From Cohnella faecalis (GTDB lineage Bacteria; Bacillota; Bacilli; Paenibacillales; Paenibacillaceae), in the NCBI RefSeq assembly GCF_003570905.1, contig NZ_QXJM01000039.1, forward strand, positions 1,302,001 through 1,366,000: DNA of 64,000 nucleotides. Reading direction: 5' to 3'. The notes below the pieces were generated by a model. It worked only from the letters and a program-made list of their open reading frames with translations. It was not told where the DNA came from and searched no databases. Made by a program: the position numbers and the translations under genes. Positions 35,156-43,543 of the stretch are shown here, piece by piece; position 1 is the first letter of the stretch; every line of letters begins with the position of its first letter.

Positions 35156-35184
35156 TTGTCAGGGTTCGGATTATCATGTACTAT
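35156..35184 (+). promoter_or_regulatory. Promoter of nuclease module 2
   Basis: TTGTCA (35156-35161), a 17-bp spacer and TACTAT (35179-35184). Transcription should begin near 35191, at the start of the 14-bp repeats. The preceding 35011-35150 holds nothing recognisable. Confidence 0.6.
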
Positions 35185-35188
35185 CTGC

Positions 35189-35251
35189 TTTAAGCAACAT
35201 ACTTTAAGCAACATACTTTAAGCAACATACTTTAAGCAACATACTTTAAGC
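35189..35251 (+). repeat. 14-bp direct repeats in the module 2 leader
   Basis: TTTAAGCAACATAC is repeated four times without interruption from 35189 to 35244, followed by a partial TTTAAGC that merges into the AGCGTGAAG element. Confidence 0.95.
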
Positions 35252-35305
35252 GTGAAGCACACGCCGTTCACTCCTGATCAATGGAGCGGACGGCGTTTTA
35301 TTTTT
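35249..35305 (+). promoter_or_regulatory. Conserved terminator-like leader hairpin of module 2
   Basis: AGCGTGAAGCACACGCCGT (35249-35267) and GGAGCGGACGGCGTTTT (35283-35299) are the same words as in module 1. ACGCCGT pairs with ACGGCGT, and an inner CTCC/GGAG stem encloses a loop different from module 1. A T-rich tract follows, then the ribosome site. Confidence 0.6.
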
Positions 35306-35326
35306 CTCGGGAGGGGATCGATCATG

Positions 35327-35989
35327 ATGTTTGAACAAAAGTTCGCTTTATTGCTGGAAGAGCAAAAGAAGAAGGCCGGACTGCGCCGACTCGAGATGCT
35401 TCAGCGGGATTTATCGGGGACAAAGCGCATGCTTAAAGTTCTATGGCCCGCTCTAAAAACATTTGACGGGATTACGTTAGAGCACGAAATTATTAGCATT
35501 TCGGGAGTGAAAATATTTATTGACGCTTTTTATGAGCCGTTGGAATTTGCTTTAGAAAGCGATGGGTTCGTAGCGCATGCGGAAAAAATTACACGAGATC
35601 GGTTTGATTTTGAGCGAATGAAGATTCGGACTATCGCGAAATATTCATACAAATACGTTCCTTTTAGCCGGGATGAGTTGGATAAGAAACCAGAGATATG
35701 CTTGCAGTCTTTCTATGAGTTGGTTGGAAGACACGGAGCGAATCTATCGCGATCAAATGAACTTTTATCTGTATATGAGCGTGAAGTCATTCGATTAGGA
35801 ATGACATTGCACCGCTCGTTTAGCTTTGGGGAACTGATGGAGTACCTTCAGCTCGGGCGGCAATCCAGTCGAAAAATCATGAGAGGGCTGTTGGATAAAG
35901 AGATGATTCTTCTCGAGGGGGGCAGCAAGCAGCGCTTTTACAGATTTAGACTTAGCCAGAAGGCTAAAGACTGGTTTATATGCAACTAG
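35327..35989 (+). CDS. DUF559/Vsr-like endonuclease with C-terminal winged helix (module 2)
   Basis: A 220-residue paralogue of the protein at 6992. The nuclease-fold pattern is clearer here: HE (53-54), D66 in FIDAFY, then E77-S-D-G-F-V-A-H84, which fits the DUF559 ExDGxxH motif. R90-D91 and KYVPFSRDEL follow. The C-terminal half (VYEREVIRLGM, then FGELMEYLQLGRQSSRKIMRGLLDKEMI) is a predicted winged helix. GGGAGGGG precedes ATG 35324 and ATG 35327; the second matches the MFE start of the paralogue. Codons are AT-rich compared with neighbours. A 52-bp tandem array starts directly after the stop, and a HEPN gene follows it. Confidence 0.72.
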   Translation: MFEQKFALLLEEQKKKAGLRRLEMLQRDLSGTKRMLKVLWPALKTFDGITLEHEIISISGVKIFIDAFYEPLEFALESDGFVAHAEKITRDRFDFERMKIRTIAKYSYKYVPFSRDELDKKPEICLQSFYELVGRHGANLSRSNELLSVYEREVIRLGMTLHRSFSFGELMEYLQLGRQSSRKIMRGLLDKEMILLEGGSKQRFYRFRLSQKAKDWFICN

Positions 35990-35998
35990 ATGGGGGTG

Positions 35999-36925
35999 TG
36001 ACACATACGAGTACAACGGAGACAGACGGCGGGCAGTCGGAGAGTAATTGTGACGCATACGAACACAACTGAGGCTGACGGCAGGCAGTCGGAGAGTAAT
36101 TGTGACGCATACGAGCACAACGGAGGCTGACGGCGGGCAGTCGGAGAGTAATTGTGACGCATACGAGTACAACGGAGGCTGACGGCGGGCAGTTGGAGTG
36201 TAATTGTGACGCATACGAGTACAACGGAGGCAGACGGCGGGAAGTCGGAGAGTAATTGTGACGCATACGAACACAACGGAGGCAGGCGGCGGGCAGTCGG
36301 AGTGTAATTGTGACGCATACGAGCACAACGGAGGCTAACGGCGGGAAGTCGGAGTGTAATTGTGACGCATACGAGCAGAACGGAGGCTATAGGTGGGTAG
36401 TCGGAGAGTAATTGTGACGCATACGAACACAACGGAGGCAGGCGGCGGGCAGTGGGAGAGTAATTGTGATGCATACGAGTACAACGGAGACAGACGGCGG
36501 GAAGTCGGAGAGCTATTGTAATGCATACGAGCAGAACGGAGGTGGACGGTGGGCAGTCGGAGAGTAATTGTGACGCATACGAACACAACGGAGGCAGGCG
36601 GCGGGCAGTGGGAGAGTTTGTGATGCATACGAGCACAACGCAGGCAGACGGCGGGCAGTCGGAGAGTAATTGTGATGCATACGAGCACAACGCAGGCAGA
36701 CGGCGGGAAGTCGGAGAGCAATTGTGACGCATACGAACACAACGGAGGCAGGCGGCGGGCAGTGGGAGAGTAATTGTGATGCATACGAGCACAACGCAGG
36801 CAGACGGCGGGAAGTCGGAGAGTAATTGTGACGCATACGAGTACAACGGAGACAGACGGCGGGAAGTCGGAGAGCTATTGTGACGCATACGAGCAGAACG
36901 GAGGTAGACGGTGGGCAGTCGGCAG
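35999..36925. repeat. 52-bp tandem array 2 (18 units)
   Basis: Units begin TGACGCATACGAGCACAACG, pass through GAGGCAGACGGCGGGCAG and end TCGGAGAGTAATTG. Starts fall every 52 bp from 35999 to 36881, with one 2-bp deletion in the unit beginning 36571. The AACACAACGGAGGCAGGC variant recurs every third unit (units 6, 9, 12, 15). All three minus-strand frames lack stops over long spans, which creates several spurious overlapping ORFs. Confidence 0.95.
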
Positions 36926-36942
36926 CAGCGTTGACCGACTAG

Positions 36943-36972
36943 TTGAGAGAGTTGCCTTTTTTGCGTTACAAT
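36943..36972 (+). promoter_or_regulatory. Promoter of the HEPN gene
   Basis: TTGAGA (36943-36948), an 18-bp spacer and TACAAT (36967-36972), directly after the array. Confidence 0.5.
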
Positions 36973-37001
36973 GAGGGGACGATGGAACTAGGAGGACTTA
37001 G

Positions 37002-37712
37002 ATGCTGCGAATTCTTTTGGGCGAACAGCCGTCCGAGTGGGATGAGCACACGCGGGAAACGGTGCAAGCGATCGAATCGTTTATCTTGCTCGCAGGCAAT
37101 TACGCAAAGCGCAGGTCCGAAAAGGCTGCGAATTTCCGAAAATTCGCCGTGCGGGCAGAAGGCGTACTCCGCTCGTTGGATGAGCTGGAGCAGAGCAAAT
37201 ACGTGGCCCTGCGCTACGCCGAACGCATTGAGCATTCCCGGCTGACCGAAATGTCCCCTGACGAAAAGCTCGACTACGACCGTCACGTCTATTTCGATAA
37301 GAACGCTTACATTCGCGTTTTCTCGCTTCTCGATAAGCTTGGAGCGCTTTTGAACGATTTTTTGGAATTGAATACGAGTCGCATGAAACCTCAATTTTCA
37401 TATTTTACGGTATTGCGGAATATGCGCTTGAACGGGCTTCATTCGGAGCTATTTCCGAAGCTGGACGAAATCAAAGAGAAGTTCCGCGAGCCGATGAGCC
37501 GATTGCGCAAAAGACGCAACATGGAGATTCACTTCATGAACGCCGAGCTTCAGGATGATATCGTGGCAGTGGGCGAAAAAGCTTCGGATAGAAGCCACCT
37601 GGAAAATATTCATGCGAATATGGCCGATTTGGATTGCGGATGGGCGATGGTGAGTGATTCTCTGCGACTGTCGTTGCAATATTCATGCCGCAGGCTGCGC
37701 GCGATGTCTTGA
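37002..37712 (+). CDS. HEPN-domain protein, Cthe_2314 type
   Basis: A 236-residue all-helical protein. The Rx4H motif that marks catalytic HEPN domains is present as R172-N-M-E-I-H177, in RKRRNMEIHFMN. HEPN proteins are often RNases in toxin-antitoxin or defence systems, but this stand-alone family, common in Paenibacillus and Clostridia, has no known role and no nucleotidyltransferase partner is seen here. The ATG follows TAGGAGG. An SDR gene begins 22 bp downstream. It directly flanks tandem array 2. Confidence 0.75.
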   Translation: MLRILLGEQPSEWDEHTRETVQAIESFILLAGNYAKRRSEKAANFRKFAVRAEGVLRSLDELEQSKYVALRYAERIEHSRLTEMSPDEKLDYDRHVYFDKNAYIRVFSLLDKLGALLNDFLELNTSRMKPQFSYFTVLRNMRLNGLHSELFPKLDEIKEKFREPMSRLRKRRNMEIHFMNAELQDDIVAVGEKASDRSHLENIHANMADLDCGWAMVSDSLRLSLQYSCRRLRAMS

Positions 37713-37733
37713 ATCGGGAGGGAGGAAGCCAAA

Positions 37734-38509
37734 GTGACGACTGCCCGCAAAATCGCACTTATTACCGGAAGCGCCAAAGGTCTCGGCCGAAGGACGGCTC
37801 TAGAGCTTGCCGAAATCGGCCACGATGTCGCGATCAGCTATGTCTCGAGCCGTACGGAAGCCGAACAGCTCGCAGAACGAATCAGGGAGATGGGCCAGCG
37901 GGCTATTGCCGTTAAAGCCGATATTTCCGTTGCCCAGGAAGTGAACCAGCTCGTGACGGAAGTGGAAGACCAGTTGGGCGGAGTGGACATTCTAATTAAC
38001 AATGCGGGACCGTTCATTAGGGAGAGACGTTTGTTCGGAGATTATTCCACGGATGAAATTCATTATATGATGAACGGCAACCTCGTCGGCACGATGCTCC
38101 TCGACCATCGCGTTATACCCGGAATGCGCAGCCGGGGCTGGGCCGAATTATTCATTTTGGGTTTGGGCATGCGCATGAAGCCAGGTCCTGGCCGCACAGA
38201 GCCGTGTATGCGGCAGCCAAAGTCGGTCTCGTCTCCTTCACGAAGACGTTGGCCGTAGAGGAGGCGGGGAGCGGGATTACCGTCAATATGATTTGTCCCG
38301 GCGACATTCGCGGAGCCTACAAGGAGAAGGGGATCGCTGACGCCTCCGGAATACACGACGATGAATCTCCGCGCGGCCGTCCCGGAACGGGGCAGGATGT
38401 GGCTCGCGTCATCTCGTTCCTATGCTTGCCGGAGTCGGACTTTATTACCGGCAATACGATCGATGTCTCCGGCGGTCTGGACCCGATCCGGACGACGCTC
38501 AAAAGGTAA
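37734..38509 (+). pseudogene. Short-chain dehydrogenase/reductase, interrupted by a one-base frameshift
   Basis: A Rossmann-fold NAD(P)-dependent oxidoreductase. The cofactor motif TGSAKGLG and the NNAG motif are in the first frame. After about 38142 the sequence continues in the next frame as GRIIHFGFG, with the catalytic tyrosine in VYAAAKVGL and the end VSGGLDP. Restoring one base in the GGG run at 38140-38142 gives a 258-residue protein of normal size. The break is single and recent, or is a sequence error. The start is GTG 37734 after GGGAGGGAGG. The substrate is unknown. Confidence 0.85.
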
Positions 38510-38563
38510 AAGGCCCTGCCGCTGGGACAGGACCTTTCGAGCTTCATTGCTGAAGAATAAAAA

Positions 38564-38812
38564 TCAGAACACCTGAACGACTTCTTGAATGCCTTCGACT
38601 TCTTCGAGCAAAGCGCGCTCGATGCCCGCTTTGAGCGTGATCGTCGAGCTTGGGCAGCTGCCGCATGCGCCCATCAGACGGAGTTTGACGATGCCGTCCT
38701 CAACTTCTACCAGTTCGACGTCGCCGCCGTCCCGTTGCAGGAACGGACGCAATTTGTCGAGCACGTCGAGCACTTCATCGTACTGCGTTGTGCTTTGTAC
38801 GTTATCGCTCAT
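38564..38812 (-). CDS. yutI: NifU-domain Fe-S scaffold protein (YutI)
   Basis: An 82-residue NifU C-terminal domain that carries and delivers Fe-S clusters. CGSC (C50 and C53) sits in [23 protein letters not shown] 38812 is nine bases after GGAG; an upstream ATG at 38818 is only three bases away and less likely. Clustering with yuzB, NDH-2 and an A-type carrier matches the Bacillus yut/yum region. Confidence 0.95.
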   Translation of the reverse strand: MSDNVQSTTQYDEVLDVLDKLRPFLQRDGGDVELVEVEDGIVKLRLMGACGSCPSSTITLKAGIERALLEEVEGIQEVVQVF

Positions 38813-38903
38813 GTCCATCAGCTCCTTTCAACTTTCATTATAGTACAAAAACGGATGATTTCAAACGGACGTTCAATTGGCATTGAGACGGAAAGGAAAA
38901 CAA

Positions 38904-39173
38904 ATGATGAACATCGTGGAGTTTTGCGTCGGCAATATGCATCACGGAACGGATCGGGTGATGCATCGCCTGGAGAACGATCCGGATGTCGAAGTCATCG
39001 AATACGGCTGTCTCGGCAATTGCGGAGAATGCTACTTGTCGCCTTATGCTCTCGTGAACGGTGAATCCGTCGTGGCAGAGACGGCAGATAAGCTGTATGA
39101 TGCCATTCGGGAAGCCATCGGCCAGCAAGAGGAGGAGCGAACCGCGCTCGACAAGCTGTTGGACGATTTATAG
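38904..39173 (+). CDS. yuzB: YuzB family (DUF1450) protein
   Basis: An 89-residue protein with VEFCVGNMHHGTD and the cysteine pair of YGCLGNCGECYLSPYALVNGE, typical of YuzB/DUF1450. It has a thioredoxin-like ferredoxin appearance and may bind a metal or cluster; its function is unknown. ATG 38904 (or 38907) follows GGAAAGG. It diverges from yutI and converges with the NDH-2 gene. Confidence 0.9.
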   Translation: MMNIVEFCVGNMHHGTDRVMHRLENDPDVEVIEYGCLGNCGECYLSPYALVNGESVVAETADKLYDAIREAIGQQEEERTALDKLLDDL

Positions 39174-39213
39174 CATTCCCCTGCACATAAGCGCCGTAGT
39201 CCGAAACTTCTTG

Positions 39214-40275
39214 TTATCCAAAATGATTTTTGCTCTTCCACAATACGCCGGTTTTCAGCATGCGAGGTACGCGTCCCAGCAAGGGCGTTTTGCCCATCAG
39301 GCCGAAGCCGGCTTTTTTGCCGAGAGAGCCGAGCACTCCGCGAAGCTTGATTCGGCCGAGCTTTACATCTTTCCCGTGCCAACGGGCGTTAATAACTTGG
39401 GCGACCTGCTTGCCTTGCGCTTCGGCAAGCTGTCCGCTCGGGGAGAACGGCTGGCTGGAGCAATCGCCGATGACGTAAACGTTCGGATGGTCGGGAAGCT
39501 CATGCCATTCGTTCACGATCAACCGGCCCTGCTTGTCCTTCGGAAGCTCCATCCGTTGAACGATCTCGATTGGCTGAATGCCCGCCGTCCATACCGTAAC
39601 ATCGGACAGAATTTCTTCGTCGCTATTATGAATAACGCCTTGTTCGAGCGATGTGATCGAGATATGCGAGCGCATCTCCACGTCATGCTCGCGGAACCAC
39701 GAGGAGACGAAGCCTTGAAGCTTCTCGGGAAAAGCGGACATGACGCAGTTGCCCCGGTCAAGTATGCGAATGTTCAAGTCCGGACGGCTTTCGCGCAGCT
39801 CGGCGGCGATCTCGACGCCGCTTAATCCGCCTCCGACAATCGTAATTTGACCGTACGGATTCGTATTGTTCAATTGCTGGTAGGTGCGTCGCGTAGACGA
39901 GAGCGTCTGGACGCTGCAGGAATGCTCGAAGGCCCCTTGGATGCCGTGGTAGTTGTCGGTACAGCCTAGCGCGATAACCAGAATATCGAATGACAATGGA
40001 TCGTGTCCGGTAATATGAACCGCCCGAGTGTCGAAATCGATTTCTGTAATTTCGCCAAAAACCGTCTGAAGCTGCGGGTGTAACGGAAAAGCGGAGCGGA
40101 TATCCAGCTCGGACACCGTTCCTGCGGCCAACGCGTAATATTCCGTCTTCATTCCCTGAAAAGGCAAGCGATCGACGAGAAACAGGTTGGCATCTTTCGG
40201 CAAGTTCAGCTCGATCAATTGATCGATGACTCTGAAGCCTCCATAGCCCCCGCCCAAAACAACGACATTGCTCAC
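39214..40275 (-). CDS. Type II NADH dehydrogenase-like flavoprotein (YutJ type)
   Basis: A 353-residue FAD/NAD(P)H oxidoreductase. The FAD Rossmann motif GGGYGG is near residue 8, the second dinucleotide motif is VGGGLSGVEIA, and YVIGDCSSQPFSPSGQLAEAQGKQ gives the C-terminal FAD site. NDH-2 enzymes pass electrons from NADH to menaquinone without proton pumping. GTG 40275 is eight bases after AAAGGAG, better placed than ATG 40281. A second, more canonical NDH-2 is at 46173. Confidence 0.9.
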   Translation of the reverse strand: MSNVVVLGGGYGGFRVIDQLIELNLPKDANLFLVDRLPFQGMKTEYYALAAGTVSELDIRSAFPLHPQLQTVFGEITEIDFDTRAVHITGHDPLSFDILVIALGCTDNYHGIQGAFEHSCSVQTLSSTRRTYQQLNNTNPYGQITIVGGGLSGVEIAAELRESRPDLNIRILDRGNCVMSAFPEKLQGFVSSWFREHDVEMRSHISITSLEQGVIHNSDEEILSDVTVWTAGIQPIEIVQRMELPKDKQGRLIVNEWHELPDHPNVYVIGDCSSQPFSPSGQLAEAQGKQVAQVINARWHGKDVKLGRIKLRGVLGSLGKKAGFGLMGKTPLLGRVPRMLKTGVLWKSKNHFG

Positions 40276-40367
40276 AAACATGTCTCCTTTGAATAACGCT
40301 GCGTACAGCATAGTATGGCACACAATAGACCCCGTCTACCCGACGGGGTCATACCTCGAGCTTGGCT

Positions 40368-41471
40368 TCATTCGAACGTTTGAACCTCGTTATAGAACGT
40401 ATCGCGTTCCACTGGAATTCGGCCTGCGCCTTTGATCAACCAGATCAAATCCTCGCGAGTAATGCCTGCGGGAGTCAGAGCGCCCGCCGCATGGCTGATT
40501 CGTTCGCGAACGATCGTTCCGTGCGCGTCCGATGCTCCCATCGTCAGCGCGATTTGCGTCAATTGCGTTCCGATGTTGATAAAATACGCTTTGATATGTT
40601 GAACGTTGTCGAGCATAAGACGGCTGATGGCGATAGCCTTCAGATCGTCATACGCCGAATTGCGTCGTCGAATGCTCGCTTTCGGACTGATCGGCTGCAT
40701 CGAAAGAGGAATGAACACCTGAAAGCCATTCGTCTCGTCCTGCAGTTCGCGAATGTGGATCATATGCTGGACGCGTTGCTCGATGGACTCAACGGAGCCG
40801 TACAGCATCGTCGTATGAGTCCGCAATCCGAGTCGGTGAGCGGTGCGGTGAACCTCCAAGTATTGATCCAGCGACGCTTTGTCGACGCGCATTTTTTTGC
40901 GGTATTCGTCGGACAATATTTCCGCTCCGCCTCCCGTAAGAGTTTCGAGCCCGGCGTCTATTAACGTTTTCAATACTTCGGCGTAACCAAGGCCTGAAAT
41001 TCGTGAAAAGAAATCGATTTCCGCAGCGGTATACGCTTTGATCGTCACTTGCGGATATTTGATTTTCAAGGCGCGGATCGATTCCACATAATAGTCGAAG
41101 GGGACGTTAACGTTATGTCCTCCTACGATATGGAACTCGCGCACGCCCGGATGGATATGCTGATCGACATAGGCAATCATTTCTTCCGGCGAGAGAGTGT
41201 ACGCGCCTTCGTCTTCCGGATTTTTGCGGAAGTTGCAAAACGCGCAATGCGCTTCGCATACATTGGTGAAATAAAGGCTCATATTTTCGATAAAATAGAC
41301 CTTTTTGCCGTTCTTGCGCAAATTGACCTCGTTGGCCAATTGTCCGATCGTAAGCAAATCGTCGGAACGGTACAGAAATACTCCATCTTCAAACGATAAA
41401 CGTTCTCCGTTCCGCACTTTGTCCGCGATATCCGCCATGCGGCGTTCGGTATTCGACGTAACGAGCGTCAT
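40368..41471 (-). CDS. mqnE: Aminofutalosine synthase
   Basis: A radical SAM enzyme of the futalosine menaquinone pathway. It joins 3-(1-carboxyvinyloxy)benzoate to the adenosyl radical to give aminofutalosine. The cluster motif Cx3Cx2C is C72, C76 and C79 in VCEAHCAFC. Also seen are FHIVGGHNVNVPFDYY, KAYTAAEIDF and ETLTGGGAEI, which distinguish MqnE and MqnC from other radical SAM enzymes. The 367-residue length and Asn-rich central motif favour MqnE. The start is ATG 41471 after GGAGG. It is alone here; other mqn genes must lie elsewhere. Confidence 0.93.
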   Translation of the reverse strand: MTLVTSNTERRMADIADKVRNGERLSFEDGVFLYRSDDLLTIGQLANEVNLRKNGKKVYFIENMSLYFTNVCEAHCAFCNFRKNPEDEGAYTLSPEEMIAYVDQHIHPGVREFHIVGGHNVNVPFDYYVESIRALKIKYPQVTIKAYTAAEIDFFSRISGLGYAEVLKTLIDAGLETLTGGGAEILSDEYRKKMRVDKASLDQYLEVHRTAHRLGLRTHTTMLYGSVESIEQRVQHMIHIRELQDETNGFQVFIPLSMQPISPKASIRRRNSAYDDLKAIAISRLMLDNVQHIKAYFINIGTQLTQIALTMGASDAHGTIVRERISHAAGALTPAGITREDLIWLIKGAGRIPVERDTFYNEVQTFE

Positions 41472-41685
41472 CCTTGTAACGCCTCCATTCCAATTCGAAG
41501 CGGCGAGAGGCAAGTCCTGCAAGCAGCTTCCGCATATTGTGAAAAAAAGAACTTATAATACCCGCTTTGCCCGTGCAATTCCGGTCGTGCAACTGTAAAC
41601 ATTATAATCCTACGTCTGTCCTCCGGCAACAGAAAAACGAATATGGGAATGAAAGGTATATTTACAAGAAGAAAAGGGAATCAAC

Positions 41686-42222
41686 TTGAAATATAAACAA
41701 ATTATGGCTATGTTAATAAGAAACACAAAAATGATATTGAAAAGGATGTGTTATGAAGTGAAACCGGAAATTTTGCCTCTCAATGAATTGGAACAGTTGG
41801 AAGAATCAGTAAAAATCCAGACGCTGCAGCAATATCGGGCGTCGCATACGATCAAGGATTTAAGCCAAGCATGGGGATTATCGAATCCGATCCAATATTA
41901 CATGTGGCTGAAAAAACAAAACATCTATGAACAGCTTGTGCGAAAAGCGGATAAATTCGAGCCTTCTAAAGAATGGAAGAGGCTGCAAGAGACGGAGAAG
42001 AGAGAATTCGACCGCGCAAGAACAAGGGGGCTGTCGGCGGATCAATTCCGTTACACGCTCGATACGGATTCCTCCGGAGCGGAGCTGGCCCAAGTTTTTC
42101 GGAGACTGGCGGATTTCCTGCAGAACGAATCGGGCAACTTTCGCTGCCGAATCGAATTGAAAGCCATCTCCCAGCAGGCCGGACTTCCGAAGGAATGGAA
42201 AGACGAAGAAGCCGGAGCATAA
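41686..42222 (+). CDS. Hypothetical protein, 178 aa
   Basis: A soluble, strongly charged, mostly helical protein. The segment TLQQYRASHTIKDLSQAWGLSNPIQYYMWLKKQNIYEQL resembles a helix-turn-helix with a recognition-like loop, so DNA binding is possible. TTG 41686 follows AAAAGGGA at six bases. The first 25 residues are rich in Lys/Met and AT-rich. No family recognised. It stands alone between mqnE and the A-type carrier gene. Confidence 0.6.
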   Translation: MKYKQIMAMLIRNTKMILKRMCYEVKPEILPLNELEQLEESVKIQTLQQYRASHTIKDLSQAWGLSNPIQYYMWLKKQNIYEQLVRKADKFEPSKEWKRLQETEKREFDRARTRGLSADQFRYTLDTDSSGAELAQVFRRLADFLQNESGNFRCRIELKAISQQAGLPKEWKDEEAGA

Positions 42223-42336
42223 GAAGAGTCCGTCTTCTGTCTGTATCCTGCGAACGTCTCTTGAGGTGTTTGCCCTACAGGAGTATACTGTAAGCAAACG
42301 GGCGACAGTTAGCCCGAGTGCAGGAGGCGAACGAAT

Positions 42337-42696
42337 ATGGTCAACATTAGCGAATCCGCAGGGGATAAAATACAGGAAATGCTAACGGAGCAGGAAATTC
42401 CGAATCTGTTCTTGCGCATCGGCGTCAAAGAAGGCGGCTGCAGCGGGTTTTCATACGGAATGGGCTTCGACGACGAGCAGCACGAGGACGATCAAGTGCT
42501 CGAAATTCGCGGCTTGAAGGTTGTCGTGGACGCGGAGAGCTCCAAATATTTGCGCGGCGTCGAGATCGACTGGAAGGATTCCGCCATGGGCGGAGGCTTC
42601 ACGATCAACAACCCGAACGCCAGCGCGACTTGCGGCTGCGGCTCCAGCTTTAGAACCGCCACCGAAGCCGGAAATCCGGCTGCCGAGCCTTGCTGA
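42337..42696 (+). CDS. A-type Fe-S carrier (YutM/ErpA-like)
   Basis: A 119-residue HesB/IscA-family protein that carries Fe-S clusters to apo-proteins. The three cluster cysteines are C35 (EGGCSGF), C99 and C101 (ATCGCGSSF). It corresponds to Bacillus YutM. The ATG follows GGAGGCG. It is flanked by an independent terminator and fits the nearby yutI gene in Fe-S assembly. Confidence 0.94.
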   Translation: MVNISESAGDKIQEMLTEQEIPNLFLRIGVKEGGCSGFSYGMGFDDEQHEDDQVLEIRGLKVVVDAESSKYLRGVEIDWKDSAMGGGFTINNPNASATCGCGSSFRTATEAGNPAAEPC

Positions 42697-42724
42697 GCTA
42701 AGGACATAGACCCAAAAAATAGCG

Positions 42725-42772
42725 AACCTTCCAAGCCGATGATTGCGATCGACGGCCCGGAAGGTTTTTTTT
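42725..42772 (+). terminator. Intrinsic terminator
   Basis: AACCTTCC pairs with GGAAGGTT across a 26-nt loop containing a further GATCGACGG/CCG pairing, then Ts. Confidence 0.75.
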
Positions 42773-42886
42773 ACGCAAATTTTGTCTTTTTGATCGTCCA
42801 ATATATGGTATTCATTCCCCATGTGCCCGCATATCATTTTCAGTATGATTGTGATTAAGCTTGAACAATTATCCAGGAGGGTTTCG

Positions 42887-43366
42887 ATGGGGAAAATGGG
42901 CAGGATCTTATTGTTGGTATTGTTATGTTTGGGGTTGTCCGTTCCGGTAGTGAGCGCGAACGCGGCTCCTCCGCCTTCGCAGAAGGCAAAGCTGTTGTTC
43001 GACGTCGAAGAGTCGTGGCTTGAAAACTACTGGCAGTACGTCACCGCCAACGGGCGGACGCAGCAATTGGAATTCGACGTAATCGGGCCGAAATACGAGC
43101 ATTGGATGGTCAGTGTCGACGGAAATACGTTCAGGCTGAGAGACAAATTCAAAGTTAACCCGACGATTTATACGAAGAAGCTTTCCTACCGCAGTCCGAT
43201 TAACTACTTCGATGACGTTGTGAAGACTGTCGTGTTGAATGCGGACGGCTATTTTCAAGACGTCAACACTAACGACGTCAGCGCGACGATTCGAACGTTG
43301 CGAACGTCGGAATCGTGCAAATTTATTATCCAGGCGGAAGTGCGTGTAGCAGGCTGGAAAGAGTAG
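42887..43366 (+). CDS. Secreted hypothetical protein, 159 aa
   Basis: A Sec signal peptide (MGKMGRILLLVLLCLGLSVP, probable cleavage after SANA) precedes a beta-rich mature domain of about 135 residues (WLENYWQYVTANGRTQQLEFDVIGPKYEHW...). No catalytic motif or cell-wall anchor is seen. ATG 42887 follows CAGGAGGG. No family recognised. It ends in a strong terminator. Confidence 0.7.
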   Translation: MGKMGRILLLVLLCLGLSVPVVSANAAPPPSQKAKLLFDVEESWLENYWQYVTANGRTQQLEFDVIGPKYEHWMVSVDGNTFRLRDKFKVNPTIYTKKLSYRSPINYFDDVVKTVVLNADGYFQDVNTNDVSATIRTLRTSESCKFIIQAEVRVAGWKE

Positions 43367-43403
43367 GGCGCTCTGCGTGCCGTCCTGTATAATCGACGAT
43401 GAA

Positions 43404-43436
43404 CAACCGCCAGCCTTCGGGCTGAGCGGTTTTTTC
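43404..43436 (+). terminator. Intrinsic terminator
   Basis: AACCGCCAGCC and GGCTGAGCGGTT enclose a TTCG loop, then Ts. Confidence 0.88.
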
Positions 43437-43543
43437 TTATGTTCAATTAGGGCTCATGACATCCGGCATCCATCCAAGAACCTGTCCGTTCGCCCGAGTA
43501 TGTATAAGTATACCTCAGGAATGTGAGAAGGGAGCACGGATCG

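Noticed and set aside
35986..36888. A 300-residue minus-strand ORF over array 2 with repeats such as RMRHNYSPTARRLPPLCSYASQL
   Set aside because: The 52-bp unit has no stop in any of the three minus frames, so overlapping ORFs of similar size appear in all of them. There is no ribosome site and the 'protein' is only translated satellite sequence.
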